NCBI RefSeq assembly: GCF_016860605.1
Contig: NZ_BNJR01000010.1
Span: forward strand, 1-64,000
Length of the DNA stretch: 64,000 nucleotides
Direction: 5' to 3'
Source: Lentilactobacillus fungorum
GTDB lineage: Bacteria; Bacillota; Bacilli; Lactobacillales; Lactobacillaceae
Part shown: positions 8,757 to 18,384 of the stretch, in pieces
How the letters are laid out: each line of letters begins with the position of its first letter
How positions within the stretch are numbered: the stretch's first letter is position 1
Program-made: the position numbers and the translations under genes
The notes under the pieces: model-generated
Database searches by the model: none
Told to the model about the DNA's origin: nothing
Seen by the model: the letters and a program-made list of their open reading frames with translations, nothing else

Positions 8757-10235
8757 TTATTTGTTTAGTTTATAAACCCATTCGCGGTGATCTCTGGCTA
8801 ACAGTTCATCAGCAGAAACTGGTCCCATTGAGCCCGGAATGTAATTTGGAAACATTGGCTGCTGAATATCCCAAACCCGGCGAATTTGATCGACAAACTT
8901 CCAAGCGCTGGCAACTTCCGGCCAACTGGCAAAGTTAGTACCGTCACCTTTCAAAACATCATGGATTAAGCGTTCATATGGTTGAGGGGTTTCTTTGGTC
9001 CGCTTGGAATCTTCAAGGAATTGTAAGTTAACTGGTTCAGTATGGAAGCCTTGTTCACTGTTTTTAGCATTGACCATCAATGAGAAGCCTTGGTTAGGTT
9101 CGATGAAAATGGTTAAGACATTCGCGCTTAATGGGGCGCTACCACTTTGTGGGAAGGCAAAGATGTCAACCAGCGGCTTCTTGAAGACAACGTCGACACG
9201 CGTGAATTTATCGGCTAATTTCTTTCCAGTCCGAATATAAAATGGGGTACCGGACCAGCGATAGTTATCAAACAATAATTTACCGGCCACAAAAGTTTCG
9301 GTATTGGAATCCTTTGGCACACCATCTTCTTGACGATATTCCTTGGAATTGCCGACGCCGCCATATTGACCTCGGACAAAGTTAGTTGAGGCTTCAGCCA
9401 CGTTATAAACCCGAAGGCTCCGTAAAGCTTTTACCTTTTCTTGTCGAATATCAGTATCCTTGAATGCAACCGGTTGCTCCATCGCAAGTAGGCTAACAAT
9501 TTGCATGATGTGGTTTTGAACCATATCTCGCAGCGCACCGGAGTTATCGTAGTAACCAGCACGCTCTTCAACTCCCAAATTCTCAGCCAAGGTTACTTGG
9601 ATATTGTCAATGTAACGATTATTCCATAAAGCTTCAAAAATGGTGTTACCAAAGCGGATGGCTTCAATATTTTGAATCATTTCCTTTCCGAGGTAATGAT
9701 CAATTCGGAAAATTTGATTTTCTTCAAATGCGTTGCTTAAGTCATCATTGAGTTTCTTAGCGGAATCAAAGTCACGGCCAAATGGTTTTTCAATAACTAG
9801 CCGGTTAAAGCCGCCGTTTTCAGATAATAGGTGTTGAGATTTTAAGTTCTTGGCAACAATTCCAAAGAAGTTAGGGGCCATTGAGATATAGAATACCCGG
9901 TTGCCGCCTAACGTGTACTGTTTATCAAGTTCGGCTGCCTTGGTTTTTAAGTCAGCATAATGACTAATATTAGTAACATCGTGAGTTACAAAATAAAAGT
10001 GGCTGATAAAGTCGTTCACTAATTTTTTGTTGCTACTTTCGTTGGCAACGGATTTTTCGACGATTTCGCGGTATTTGGCATCATCAATCTTGTGGCGGGA
10101 AGTGCCAATTACGGCAAAGTGGTCACGAATATTCCCTTTTTCGTAAAGCTTTAGCATTGCTGGATAAAGTTTACGAGTGGCAAGGTCACCGGTTGCTCCG
10201 AAGAGCACAATTAAAGAACGTCTTTCTGTTGGCAA
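8757..10235 (-). CDS. zwf: Glucose-6-phosphate 1-dehydrogenase
   Basis: Oxidises glucose 6-phosphate to 6-phosphogluconolactone, first step of the oxidative pentose phosphate/phosphoketolase route. The coenzyme loop GATGDLATRK (13-22), EKPFG (149-153) and the active-site block RIDHYLGKE (177-185) are present. I chose the TTG at 10235 because AGGAGTGA lies 5 bases upstream (10241-10248); the frame is open a few codons further, but a start there would begin before this ribosome binding site. The protein is then 492 residues, normal for the family. gnd follows on the same strand. Confidence 0.96.
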   Translation of the reverse strand: MPTERRSLIVLFGATGDLATRKLYPAMLKLYEKGNIRDHFAVIGTSRHKIDDAKYREIVEKSVANESSNKKLVNDFISHFYFVTHDVTNISHYADLKTKAAELDKQYTLGGNRVFYISMAPNFFGIVAKNLKSQHLLSENGGFNRLVIEKPFGRDFDSAKKLNDDLSNAFEENQIFRIDHYLGKEMIQNIEAIRFGNTIFEALWNNRYIDNIQVTLAENLGVEERAGYYDNSGALRDMVQNHIMQIVSLLAMEQPVAFKDTDIRQEKVKALRSLRVYNVAEASTNFVRGQYGGVGNSKEYRQEDGVPKDSNTETFVAGKLLFDNYRWSGTPFYIRTGKKLADKFTRVDVVFKKPLVDIFAFPQSGSAPLSANVLTIFIEPNQGFSLMVNAKNSEQGFHTEPVNLQFLEDSKRTKETPQPYERLIHDVLKGDGTNFASWPEVASAWKFVDQIRRVWDIQQPMFPNYIPGSMGPVSADELLARDHREWVYKLNK

Positions 10236-10508
10236 AATGTTCACTCCTATCAATAAATTAACTAGGTCATTCAGGTATATTGTCTATACCAGTTCGCTAA
10301 CATTATATAACACATAGCCAGGCAACAAAAGCGTATTGACAATGTAAATGAATATTATTTTCATGAAGGCGCTTTTCACATCGGCACCAGTCATTTTAGC
10401 ACCCTCCCGGTTTATTAAGAAACATATAAAAGGGGTTAACATTCGAACACATTCGTGGGGAATCCCTTATAATATAAAGTGCAAATTAAAAATTAGGAGT
10501 AACTAACG

Positions 10509-11252
10509 ATGAAAAAAATCAAAGTATTTGCTTTTTTCGCAGTTGTATTTTCATTTCTGCTAGGATTCGGAGTGAACGCATCGGCAAGTTCGCCTTCCTT
10601 GAAGGTCAACAACGTTTATAACACTTCAAAGAGCGTTACCGGAACCGCCTCAAAAGGGGTTTCAATTATTGTCAGAACGGCTAACAAAAAGACGATTGCT
10701 ACAAGCAAATCTGACAGTCAAACTGGTAAGTTTAGTGCCGACCTTCATACCAACCTTAAGGCTAATCAGAAACTTTACGTGTATGCTCGGCGCTCCTCAA
10801 CATCTTATTTTTATCGGATTATGACGGTTAAGGCTGCCAAATCCGCAACAGCAAGTACCAGTTCAACCAGCAAAACGACCTCTTCGACTACTAGCAGTTC
10901 AAGTAGCAAGATTACGATCAACGAACCAACTGGGACTTGGCGCTCCGGTAATAACAATGGTTACACGGTTGTCACGAAGTTTAGCCAAGCTGGTGGGTTA
11001 AACCAAGGCTTGTATCAGAATGGTAAGTTCCAAAAGAAGTTGATTAACTATGCTAGCTACAAGGTAACAACCTACAGTAAGACTTTTTGGGGCATTACTT
11101 ATCGCCAACGTGGTCATAAGACCTACCAGAAGTTCTACTTAAGATTTACTGACAATATGCATTTTATTATCGTCAACAAATCAAATAAAGCCATCAAAGT
11201 GCAATATGGCAATTCACCGGTACATTACTATAAGTTTGCGCTAGAAAAGTAA
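10509..11252 (+). CDS. Secreted protein with Ig-like domain, Ser/Thr linker and lipocalin-like C terminus
   Basis: 247 residues. A clear signal peptide (MKKIK, hydrophobic core, VNASAS at 22-27) is followed by a beta-rich domain (about 30-115) of the type seen in bacterial Ig-like surface domains. A low-complexity Ser/Thr linker (about 116-138) leads to a C-terminal domain starting with PTGTWRSGN that resembles small lipocalin-like surface domains of lactobacilli. No LPXTG anchor, so it is probably secreted or loosely attached. TAGGAGTAA precedes the ATG. Function unknown. Confidence 0.8.
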   Translation: MKKIKVFAFFAVVFSFLLGFGVNASASSPSLKVNNVYNTSKSVTGTASKGVSIIVRTANKKTIATSKSDSQTGKFSADLHTNLKANQKLYVYARRSSTSYFYRIMTVKAAKSATASTSSTSKTTSSTTSSSSSKITINEPTGTWRSGNNNGYTVVTKFSQAGGLNQGLYQNGKFQKKLINYASYKVTTYSKTFWGITYRQRGHKTYQKFYLRFTDNMHFIIVNKSNKAIKVQYGNSPVHYYKFALEK

Positions 11253-11272
11253 TTAACCCGTGATTGATTATT

Positions 11273-11315
11273 GAGAAGCTGGAATCAAAGCAATTTGGTT
11301 CTGGCTTCTTTTGTT
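11273..11315 (+). terminator. Terminator of the Ig-like protein gene
   Basis: GAAGCTGGAA pairs with TTCTGGCTTC (two G-U pairs) and is followed by a T-rich run. Confidence 0.75.
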
Positions 11316-11405
11316 TTGTTTTCCTTTAGAATATGCGAGAATGGTTAAAGAAGTGATGACAAGAAATGATGACAAGAAATGGCCATTATAGAAAGGACTG
11401 ATTAA

Positions 11406-12584
11406 TTGTTCAAGCGGAGAAACGAAATCCGATTTAACTCGGTTATTATTTATTCCTTAATTTTAAATGCGGGGGCAGCCTTCATGTGGCCACTCGTAAC
11501 GGTGTACATGCATAACTATTTACATAAGTCGTTGACCCTTGCTGGGTTTACGCTGCTGGCGATGTCTGGGTTTATGATGTTGGGGAATTATCTGGGGGGC
11601 TACTTATTTGATAGATGGTCTCCATACTTAACGACGATCATTAGTGTCATCATTTCAACGTCGGCAATCATCATCCTGATCTTCTTCCATGGTTGGCCGA
11701 TGTTTTCAATTATGCTGTTATTCGTTGGTTTAGGCGATGGTGCCTGCATGACATTATTAAACTCATACGCCGCTAGCATTAAAAGTCGGTCAACGCGAGC
11801 TATTTTTAATGTGTTGTATATTGGTCAAAATGTCGGCATTGTCATTGGGACACTCATGGTTGGCTTTTTATTAAAGCATGGCGTCACCGTTGTATTCGCA
11901 GTAACCTCTCTTTTTTATTTCGCTCTGTTGGTGATTACCTTGATTGATTTCAACGTAACCGTAGACCGGCGAATCCCGAAAAAGACAACGGTGGCAAAAG
12001 GCGCACCACCAGAGATTGATGTTAATAAAATGGTTCTGGCAATTTGCGGCGTTGTCTTATCCCTATACCTGGCCTATGCGCTATGGGAGAGTGTCGTGCC
12101 CGTTCATATGACTAGCTTGCATATTCCATTTGAAAATTACAGCTTGTTATGGACGTTAAACGGCTTGATGATTGTATTTGGTCAGCCGTTTGTTAATCGA
12201 GCCAGTACGAGGTTTAAACTGAGTACCCAGACATATGTTGGCACGGCCATCTTTGCGTTATCGTTTATCTGTTTGATTTTTGCGAAAACCTATCCGGCCT
12301 TTATTTTAGTCATGGTGATTACGACAATTGGTGAAATGATTGGCTTTCCAGGAATTCCGGCTTGGATTGACAGCTTATCAACCCCTAGGCAGCGTGGTAA
12401 GTTTCAAGGAATGTATAACCTATTTATGTCGTTTGGTCGCGCCCTAGGACCGTTGTTTGGCGGGGTGATTCTCGACTTTGCATCGTATCGGGGACTATTT
12501 TTACTGGCAGCCGGGTTGATTATTGGCTTTTTGATCATCTTAATGGTTGTCAACAAAAGCCGAGAGATTGCGAAGATGGACTAA
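11406..12584 (+). CDS. MFS transporter (paralogue of the one at 54942)
   Basis: Twelve-helix major facilitator of 392 residues. Helix 1 (AAFMWPLVTVYMH) and the loop-2 motif GGYLFDRWSP, equivalent to the MFS motif A, are visible, as is the GRALGPLFGGVILD signature near helix 11. The start is TTG at 11406 with GAAAGGA upstream. It closely resembles the minus-strand MFS gene at 54942-56141 in length and in these blocks (WPLTSVYLHN, GGYLYDRQNP, GRALGPLFGGL), so the two are paralogues. Substrate unknown; drug efflux is typical of relatives. Two direct copies of GATGACAAGAAAT lie just upstream. Confidence 0.87.
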   Translation: MFKRRNEIRFNSVIIYSLILNAGAAFMWPLVTVYMHNYLHKSLTLAGFTLLAMSGFMMLGNYLGGYLFDRWSPYLTTIISVIISTSAIIILIFFHGWPMFSIMLLFVGLGDGACMTLLNSYAASIKSRSTRAIFNVLYIGQNVGIVIGTLMVGFLLKHGVTVVFAVTSLFYFALLVITLIDFNVTVDRRIPKKTTVAKGAPPEIDVNKMVLAICGVVLSLYLAYALWESVVPVHMTSLHIPFENYSLLWTLNGLMIVFGQPFVNRASTRFKLSTQTYVGTAIFALSFICLIFAKTYPAFILVMVITTIGEMIGFPGIPAWIDSLSTPRQRGKFQGMYNLFMSFGRALGPLFGGVILDFASYRGLFLLAAGLIIGFLIILMVVNKSREIAKMD

Positions 12585-12658
12585 CTGAAAAATAAATTAC
12601 TGCATAGAGCTGATTACTTATTGCAGCTACTAAGACTCGTTTGGCCTTACAAGTTACT

Positions 12659-12701
12659 AAAAACCACAAGCATTCCTGATTTGAGGATACTTGTGGTTTT
12701 T
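12659..12701. terminator. Bidirectional terminator between MFS and nrdI
   Basis: A perfect 12-bp stem AAAAACCACAAG/CTTGTGGTTTTT (12659-12670 with 12690-12701) carries A and T runs on both sides, so it can end transcripts from both strands. Confidence 0.8.
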
Positions 12702-12802
12702 GTAATTAAACAGATTGATTTGACAGGCAAACGGTTCAACGTTGCCGATTTTTAGTGATAGCAGCAAAAATACAATTGGCGTTGGCCTTGTCATTAAAAT
12801 GA

Positions 12803-13255
12803 TTACGCGGTTGTTTTTAGCAACTCATAGATGCGCTCAACATCTCGCCCCGTCCCTCTTAGCTCGTAATCAGCGAGAAATGGCACGTTGAATTTGGAGG
12901 CATAGCGGCGAGCGGTTAAACAATACTGTTCGTTAAAATTTTTATTGCCGCTGCCGATAATGCCACGGCATAATGAAGCATTCTGATTATAGTCGATGTA
13001 TTCCCCTAGTGTATTTGTCATCAACTCTTTGACACCTGTATCAATGCCATTTCCCCCATCTAAATAGGTTGGAACAAACGCGAAGAAAGGATCGACTTCG
13101 TCCGCAAAATCGGTTTGCTCCGAAATTTCTTTAAATGAGACAACTGGATTTTGCGAATCTTGATCATGCATGCCAGACGCATAATCGGCTAATTTTTTTA
13201 CGAATGAGCGGGTATTTCCCTCAATTGAAATAAATAGAATTTTAATTGGACTCAA
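12803..13255 (-). CDS. nrdI: Flavodoxin-like NrdI, class Ib ribonucleotide reductase assembly factor
   Basis: FMN protein that supplies oxidant to build the Mn(III)2-tyrosyl radical cofactor of NrdF. The phosphate-binding loop SIEGNTRSF and the FMN-contact region GSGNKNFNEQYC are characteristic of NrdI. I chose the TTG at 13255 because AGGAGGT (13261-13267) sits 5 bases before it; upstream codons of the open frame would include the ribosome binding site. The protein is then 150 residues, the usual size. The reductase genes nrdE and nrdF are not adjacent. Confidence 0.9.
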   Translation of the reverse strand: MSPIKILFISIEGNTRSFVKKLADYASGMHDQDSQNPVVSFKEISEQTDFADEVDPFFAFVPTYLDGGNGIDTGVKELMTNTLGEYIDYNQNASLCRGIIGSGNKNFNEQYCLTARRYASKFNVPFLADYELRGTGRDVERIYELLKTTA

Positions 13256-13335
13256 AATGGACCTCCTCAATAATAAGCACATTATTACTTTCAAATCATA
13301 TTCTTATCTAACTGTACTGGTTGTTGCTTCAGTAA

Positions 13336-16300
13336 TCAAGCGCGGTGTTCTTTGGGTTTCTTTAAATGAGAGGCGGTATGCTCGAACTTTTTGGCTTGCC
13401 GGTGAAATAGTTGGTAAGCACCGGTAAAAATGGCCAAGCAAAGAAAGATTAACCAACTACCCATCGAAACGAATTTGGCAATTGGCAACCCCGGCGTGGT
13501 GTATTTAAAGTGAATTTGATGCTTGCCAGCGGGCAGCTTAGCCCCAACAAATCCCTTATTAACAACGAAAGTCGGTGCTTTTTGACCATCAATGGTTAAT
13601 TGCCAACCGGTTGAATACGGAATCGAAGTGACTAATGTTGTTGCGCGACTATTCGAAGCGGTTCCGCTAACGTCGTTTTGGTCAACCTTCAGATTCTTCA
13701 ACCCAGTTTTTTGAAGCCGATTCATTTGCCGATCGTAAGCCTTGTTAAAGGGCATGGCGATTAATTTGACGGACTTAAATTTGATATTTTTAACTTGGTT
13801 AAAGTTTAGGGTGATAGTCTTTCTAGCACTGGTAGAATAGCCCAAGTTTAAAACCATATTGTTAATTTGCCGGTAGTTGGACAGGTTATCCTTATCGTAT
13901 TGAGCATAACCATTATGATATCCCTTGGCCCGAGCGTCAAAGAAGTAGCCACCAAATGTTGGCTTTAATAAACTATGACGCGCAACATCTAATTGTCCTA
14001 ACCTTGAATAAAACTTGTTTTGTAGCAGAAATTGATTTTTGTACCATTGATTGTGATCGGCAATTGTGCCATCGGTCTGTTTGATTCCCGAAAGGACCAA
14101 GTATAACTCAGCGTTTTTGGTCTGCTGCGGCTTTTGGATTGTCAATGAATAGTCAAATGGCTTACCAGTAACGTCTGAGACCATCTGCTTAAGGCCATTT
14201 TGGTTTTCGTATTCATTATTTTCTAAGATCATTCGATTATTTGCCAAAAGGTCTTTGGTCTTTTGGAGATTGGCTGATAAGCTGACTTGAGCATGGGGCT
14301 GCTTAATGATTTTGTCCGCGTTAGCATCACCCAAAATTCCTAGTCGATATTTTGTAAGCTGGCTGGCAGAATCAACAATCTTGGTCTTATCAACTTGAAC
14401 AGAATACTTGAGATTGTGGCTTGGCGACTGATAGTTGAGCGGATTGGTATTATTTTGATCACTATTAACAACGGCCGCTTGGGTCATAACCCGTTCTCGG
14501 TCAACGGCGTTTAAGTGGTTAAATACGCTGGGCGAAACGGTTTTGGCCTGGGTATAAACCAGCGGCAACGCGTTATTAGTTTTGTAAATGGTGGTGCCGT
14601 CCATATTTTCAATTGCCGGGACGGCGTTGACACGGGGCGCAGCTTCAAACGTCTTAATCTTACCGTTTTTGTCCCGGATTGGCTGATACCCATAAGGCAA
14701 CACTGGCTGTTTAGTTGAATTAGCTTTGGCAAAAATATATTTGACGCCCAGCAAGTCGTTAAAGGCGGTTCGATAATCGCCTTGGGCAATTGGCGTATTC
14801 ATTGAAAATTGGCTGTTGCCAAGTGATTGAGAAAATTTGCCCAGGTAACCATTTTGAAGGGTTAGATAAACCGATTCATCATTTAAGCCAGTATTCATTG
14901 AAAGGTCAGTATTGGTGTTAGTGTAATTAGCTTGATTTTGAAGGTGTTCATTGTAGTGATAGCGCGGTGCTTTTGAGACCCTAAAGAAGCCCGGTTGGGT
15001 TTCAAGATATTTATTGGCACCAGTATAATAATCACTGCTCAGCCGAGTTGCCAACCCACGGGTTAATTGCTGGTTGGCTAATTTGCTGGAATTGGGACTA
15101 TAGATACCAATGATATTGCCAGCGATGTTTAACATGAAGACGCAGAGCAGGACCAGTCCTTTGGTGGTTTGCCGCCAATGAAACGCAAACGCGCATAAGA
15201 CGACGATCACCGTCAATAACAAAAAGCCATAAGCAATAAAGTCATGCCGCTCTAAGTTCAGTAAGAACCCATTGGCCGCCCAAACAATCGTAATTAATAA
15301 AATGGCCGCGATAACAAACCAGCTAATATCCTTCTTGGTAAAGCGGTCGAGATTATCAACAAAAATAACGGTTGCCATTCCCCAAATTAAATTAGCCAAT
15401 AAAACCCAGCGGTTAGAGGGAGTCGAAATGGCATTCATCACTGCACCGAAAGCTGGAATTAAAATCCCAATTAACACGATCAGTAAGCCGATATTTGGCC
15501 AAAGATACGTTTTGAATCGGCGTAGTATGTAAATAACACCTAAAAATGAGACTGATGAAATCCCGATAACTAGCCAGAAGCTCATTGCCCGCCCAGTTGG
15601 CAGGATAGAATCGAAAATATTTAGGTAATATTCTGGGGGAAACAACTTCATCCCGTTGGCAAAGTTATTAGTTATTCGAGTAGAACCGGTTGCCAGAATA
15701 ACGGTTGGAACAAAGACAATTGCCGCCATCCCCATACCAAGGATAACGGATACAACTAATTTAGCTAAAGACTTAAAGAAGTGAAAATCCGCTTGTTTGA
15801 AGCGGCTAAGTAAGCGAATGACCGTGTAAAAAATGGCGCCGATGCCAAGAATCCAGGCAAAATAGAAGTTGCCCAACAGCACTAAAAAGACAGCCAGAAT
15901 CAGCGGTAGCCACGATTTGTTGGTTAAAACGCGGTCAATTCCGTAACATAATAGGGGAAAGAAGATGAGCGGCAGAATAAAGAATGGGTGATGGAACCCA
16001 GTAGCTAAAGCATAGCCATTGAAGGTATAGGCTAAAGCCCCGATCACCTTACTGAGCTTACTAAAATGATACGATGATGCATATAACAAGAATGCTAACC
16101 CGGAAGCATACATTCTTAAAAATACCAAACAGGCAAATCCAGTTTCAATTTGGCTCTTTGGAAATAGGATAATCAAATAATTAAAGAGGTCGCCCATGAC
16201 GTAATAGGAGAAATTAGTAAGTTGGTCAGCTCCTAAGCTAATATTCCAGGCCCAGTGAGTAAAACCACTACTTGGGTTTTGAAGAAATTGGGCAATCATA

Positions 16301-16464
16301 TGTCGAAATTGGACGAGAATGGGATAATGCTGGGCAATCCCATCCAGTTCCCAAATCATTGATCTGCCAGTCATAAATAAACAGCCAACCAAAACACTAA
16401 TGAGTGCGACAAACAGCACCGAATAAGTGACCCAGGTGGGTGTTTTTTGCCATAACTTTTTCAA
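13336..16464 (-). CDS. YfhO family membrane protein, 1042 residues
   Basis: Large polytopic membrane protein of the YfhO family, which has the GT-C glycosyltransferase fold; relatives modify teichoic or lipoteichoic acids and wall polysaccharides with sugars. About a dozen hydrophobic helices fill residues 10-450. The acidic segment MIWELDGIAQHYPILVQF (35-52) is the first extracytoplasmic loop where the family keeps its catalytic Asp. A long extracellular domain follows (about 480-990), then one C-terminal helix. TTG start with AGGAGGG. Three tandem nested-hairpin repeats lie directly upstream. A paralogue is encoded at 60443. Confidence 0.9.
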   Translation of the reverse strand: MKKLWQKTPTWVTYSVLFVALISVLVGCLFMTGRSMIWELDGIAQHYPILVQFRHMIAQFLQNPSSGFTHWAWNISLGADQLTNFSYYVMGDLFNYLIILFPKSQIETGFACLVFLRMYASGLAFLLYASSYHFSKLSKVIGALAYTFNGYALATGFHHPFFILPLIFFPLLCYGIDRVLTNKSWLPLILAVFLVLLGNFYFAWILGIGAIFYTVIRLLSRFKQADFHFFKSLAKLVVSVILGMGMAAIVFVPTVILATGSTRITNNFANGMKLFPPEYYLNIFDSILPTGRAMSFWLVIGISSVSFLGVIYILRRFKTYLWPNIGLLIVLIGILIPAFGAVMNAISTPSNRWVLLANLIWGMATVIFVDNLDRFTKKDISWFVIAAILLITIVWAANGFLLNLERHDFIAYGFLLLTVIVVLCAFAFHWRQTTKGLVLLCVFMLNIAGNIIGIYSPNSSKLANQQLTRGLATRLSSDYYTGANKYLETQPGFFRVSKAPRYHYNEHLQNQANYTNTNTDLSMNTGLNDESVYLTLQNGYLGKFSQSLGNSQFSMNTPIAQGDYRTAFNDLLGVKYIFAKANSTKQPVLPYGYQPIRDKNGKIKTFEAAPRVNAVPAIENMDGTTIYKTNNALPLVYTQAKTVSPSVFNHLNAVDRERVMTQAAVVNSDQNNTNPLNYQSPSHNLKYSVQVDKTKIVDSASQLTKYRLGILGDANADKIIKQPHAQVSLSANLQKTKDLLANNRMILENNEYENQNGLKQMVSDVTGKPFDYSLTIQKPQQTKNAELYLVLSGIKQTDGTIADHNQWYKNQFLLQNKFYSRLGQLDVARHSLLKPTFGGYFFDARAKGYHNGYAQYDKDNLSNYRQINNMVLNLGYSTSARKTITLNFNQVKNIKFKSVKLIAMPFNKAYDRQMNRLQKTGLKNLKVDQNDVSGTASNSRATTLVTSIPYSTGWQLTIDGQKAPTFVVNKGFVGAKLPAGKHQIHFKYTTPGLPIAKFVSMGSWLIFLCLAIFTGAYQLFHRQAKKFEHTASHLKKPKEHRA

Positions 16465-16486
16465 GTAAAACCCTCCTAATGTATAA

Positions 16487-16915
16487 GTGAGCGGAACAAA
16501 GCGGTTAGAAAGCGGAGTGTAAGTTTACTTGCCCAGAAATCCCGGGTTTGGATTTTTGGGCAAGTAGACTTACGCGCAGCTTTCTGCTTTGTGCAGCTGT
16601 CCTAAGAAAGTGAGCGGAACAAAGCGGTTAGGGATCGAAGTGTAAGTCTCCTCTAACGGAAATCCCCGGTTCTGGGATTTTTGTTAGAGGTGCTTACGCG
16701 CAGATCCCTGCTTTGTGCAGCTGTCCTAAGAAAGTGAGCGGAGCAAAGCGGTTAGAAGTCGGAGTGTAAGTCTCCTTTGCGAGAAATTCCCGGGCCTGGA
16801 ATTTTTCGCAAAGGTGCTTACGCGCAGACTTCTGCTTTGCATAGCTGTCCTAGAAAGTGAGCGGAGCAAAGTACCTAGAAAACGCCAAATAGGCCAAACA
16901 TTTTGCGGTTGCTAA
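16487..16915. repeat. Nested-hairpin repeat locus A (three units and a truncated fourth) upstream of yfhO
   Basis: Units at 16487-16609, 16610-16733 and 16734-16856, then a truncated copy from 16857. Each unit reads GTGAGCGGA(A/G)CAAAGCGGTTAG, a variable arm, GTGTAAGT, a second variable arm, a loop with CCCGGG or similar, then all complements in reverse order, ending CAGCTGTCCTA. Variable arms differ but pair within each unit: AGAAAGC/GCTTTCT, AGGGATC/GATCCCT, AGAAGTC/GACTTCT for the outer stem; ACTTGCCCA/TGGGCAAGT, CCTCTAAC/GTTAGAGG, CCTTTGCGA/TCGCAAAGG for the inner stem. It fills the whole leader between the previous terminator and the yfhO ribosome binding site. Confidence 0.9.
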
Positions 16916-16942
16916 AACCCACTTAAAAGACAATGCTAACAA

Positions 16943-16991
16943 ACAAATAAAAGGCTGACCGCATATCGCCTGAGGACAGCCTTTTATTTGT
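16943..16991 (-). terminator. Terminator of the CNNM/CBS/CorC gene
   Basis: A perfect 15-bp stem (16943-16957 with 16977-16991) directly after the stop codon, T-rich on the minus strand. Confidence 0.85.
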
Positions 16992-16992
16992 A

Positions 16993-18384
16993 TTATTGAT
17001 CAACTGATGTGCCATCGTCATCATCCGAATGTTTAACAGGTTGGTGTTTAGTAACTTCAAACCAGTTGATAAATGAATTCTCATAATCGATAATCTTAAA
17101 GTCAAAGTTTTCAAATGAGATGACATCACCAGCTTTGATATCGGGATAATTATCCAAGAAATATCCTGCTAAAGTGACGGCATCAGATGTTGTAAATTCA
17201 GGAAAATCGGCATCAAAATAACGTTCAAAGTCGTGAGTCGTAAGCTTGCCGTTAACCTGATAAGTACCGTTTGGCTGTTTGAAAATATATTCAGTAAAGG
17301 ATGGATCGATTTCGTCACGAACGGTCCCAAATAATTCTTCATAAATATCCTTATCGGTGATGATACCGGATGTCCCACCATACTCGTCCACCACAACGAC
17401 GATTGGCGTTCGCTTGTTAATCATTTGGTGGAGGACGTCAGTAATGGGGGTCATTTCAGGTGTCGTTGAAATATCTCGCAACAAGCGGTCAACCTTAATT
17501 GTTGAATCAACTTGCGACTGGCGAATTAAATCATAGTTATAAACATAACCTAAGATTTTGTCTTTATTATTGTTAGCAACCACCGGAATTCGGCTGAACT
17601 TTTTCTGTAGGTAAACTTGAATGGCCTGTTTAACAGTAGTCGTAATATCGATGACGATCAGCTGCGTACGATCGATCATAATATCTTTGGCAACTTTATC
17701 GTTTAATTGAAAAGCCCGTTGCATATAAAGATAATCATTTTGTTCCAGTTGGCCGCTTTTAACTGCATTTCTTGACAAATTTAAAATTTCAGCTTGTGAG
17801 AACGACTCGTCATTTTCATTAGCAACTTGCAGCCCCAGCATTTTGACAATGCCGTTGGCCGAAACGTTTAGCAGCCAAACAAATGGGTAAAAGATAATAT
17901 GAAAATAATGCAGTGGGGTTGAAATGAAACTCAATACTTTCAACGGCATATCAATACTGATGTTTTTAGGCACAATTTCAGTTAAAACAACTTCTAAATA
18001 AGTTAAGATAATAATGCCAACTACCGCACCGACTGCATGGGCCGTTGTTGGATCAATTGGTGAGTTGTGGATTTCCATGACGTCCACTAAAATCGTGACC
18101 ACAAATGATTCACCCAAATAACCTAGAATAATTCCAGCTAAACTAACACCAACTTGGGTGGTAGAGAGATATTCATTCAGGTTGGTAACCATGTGGATCT
18201 CGCGGTCTAATTTTTTGATCCGCTTCGGTTTATTGGCCTTACTTTGAAGTAAATTCTTTTTTCTTTCTTCAAGGGCACTGGCTCTTGTTTGAACGAGTGC
18301 GAATTCACTGGCAACAAAGAACGCCGCGAAGAAGAAAGTAACGATGACAATCAATAGGTTAGTCAGTATCTGGCTATCTCCCAA
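16993..18384 (-). CDS. Hemolysin-family protein: CNNM (DUF21), CBS pair, CorC domain
   Basis: 463 residues. An N-terminal CNNM transmembrane domain (about 5-190, with FFAAFFVASEFALVQTR in helix 1), a CBS pair (about 210-335, including MIDRTQLIVID and VVVVDEYGGTSGIITDKDI) and a C-terminal transporter-associated domain (about 350-440). This is the layout of CorB/CorC and YhdP/YugS proteins, now regarded as Mg2+ (or Mg2+/Na+) exporters gated by nucleotide binding to the CBS pair. The old name TlyC hemolysin is historical. TTG start with GAGGAA upstream. Confidence 0.9.
   Translation of the reverse strand: MGDSQILTNLLIVIVTFFFAAFFVASEFALVQTRASALEERKKNLLQSKANKPKRIKKLDREIHMVTNLNEYLSTTQVGVSLAGIILGYLGESFVVTILVDVMEIHNSPIDPTTAHAVGAVVGIIILTYLEVVLTEIVPKNISIDMPLKVLSFISTPLHYFHIIFYPFVWLLNVSANGIVKMLGLQVANENDESFSQAEILNLSRNAVKSGQLEQNDYLYMQRAFQLNDKVAKDIMIDRTQLIVIDITTTVKQAIQVYLQKKFSRIPVVANNNKDKILGYVYNYDLIRQSQVDSTIKVDRLLRDISTTPEMTPITDVLHQMINKRTPIVVVVDEYGGTSGIITDKDIYEELFGTVRDEIDPSFTEYIFKQPNGTYQVNGKLTTHDFERYFDADFPEFTTSDAVTLAGYFLDNYPDIKAGDVISFENFDFKIIDYENSFINWFEVTKHQPVKHSDDDDGTSVDQ

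Noticed and set aside
16487-16915. Tandem array of about 123 bp period taken as CRISPR
   Set aside because: CRISPR repeats are 23-50 bp with unique spacers; here the whole unit is a nested palindrome and no cas gene is near.
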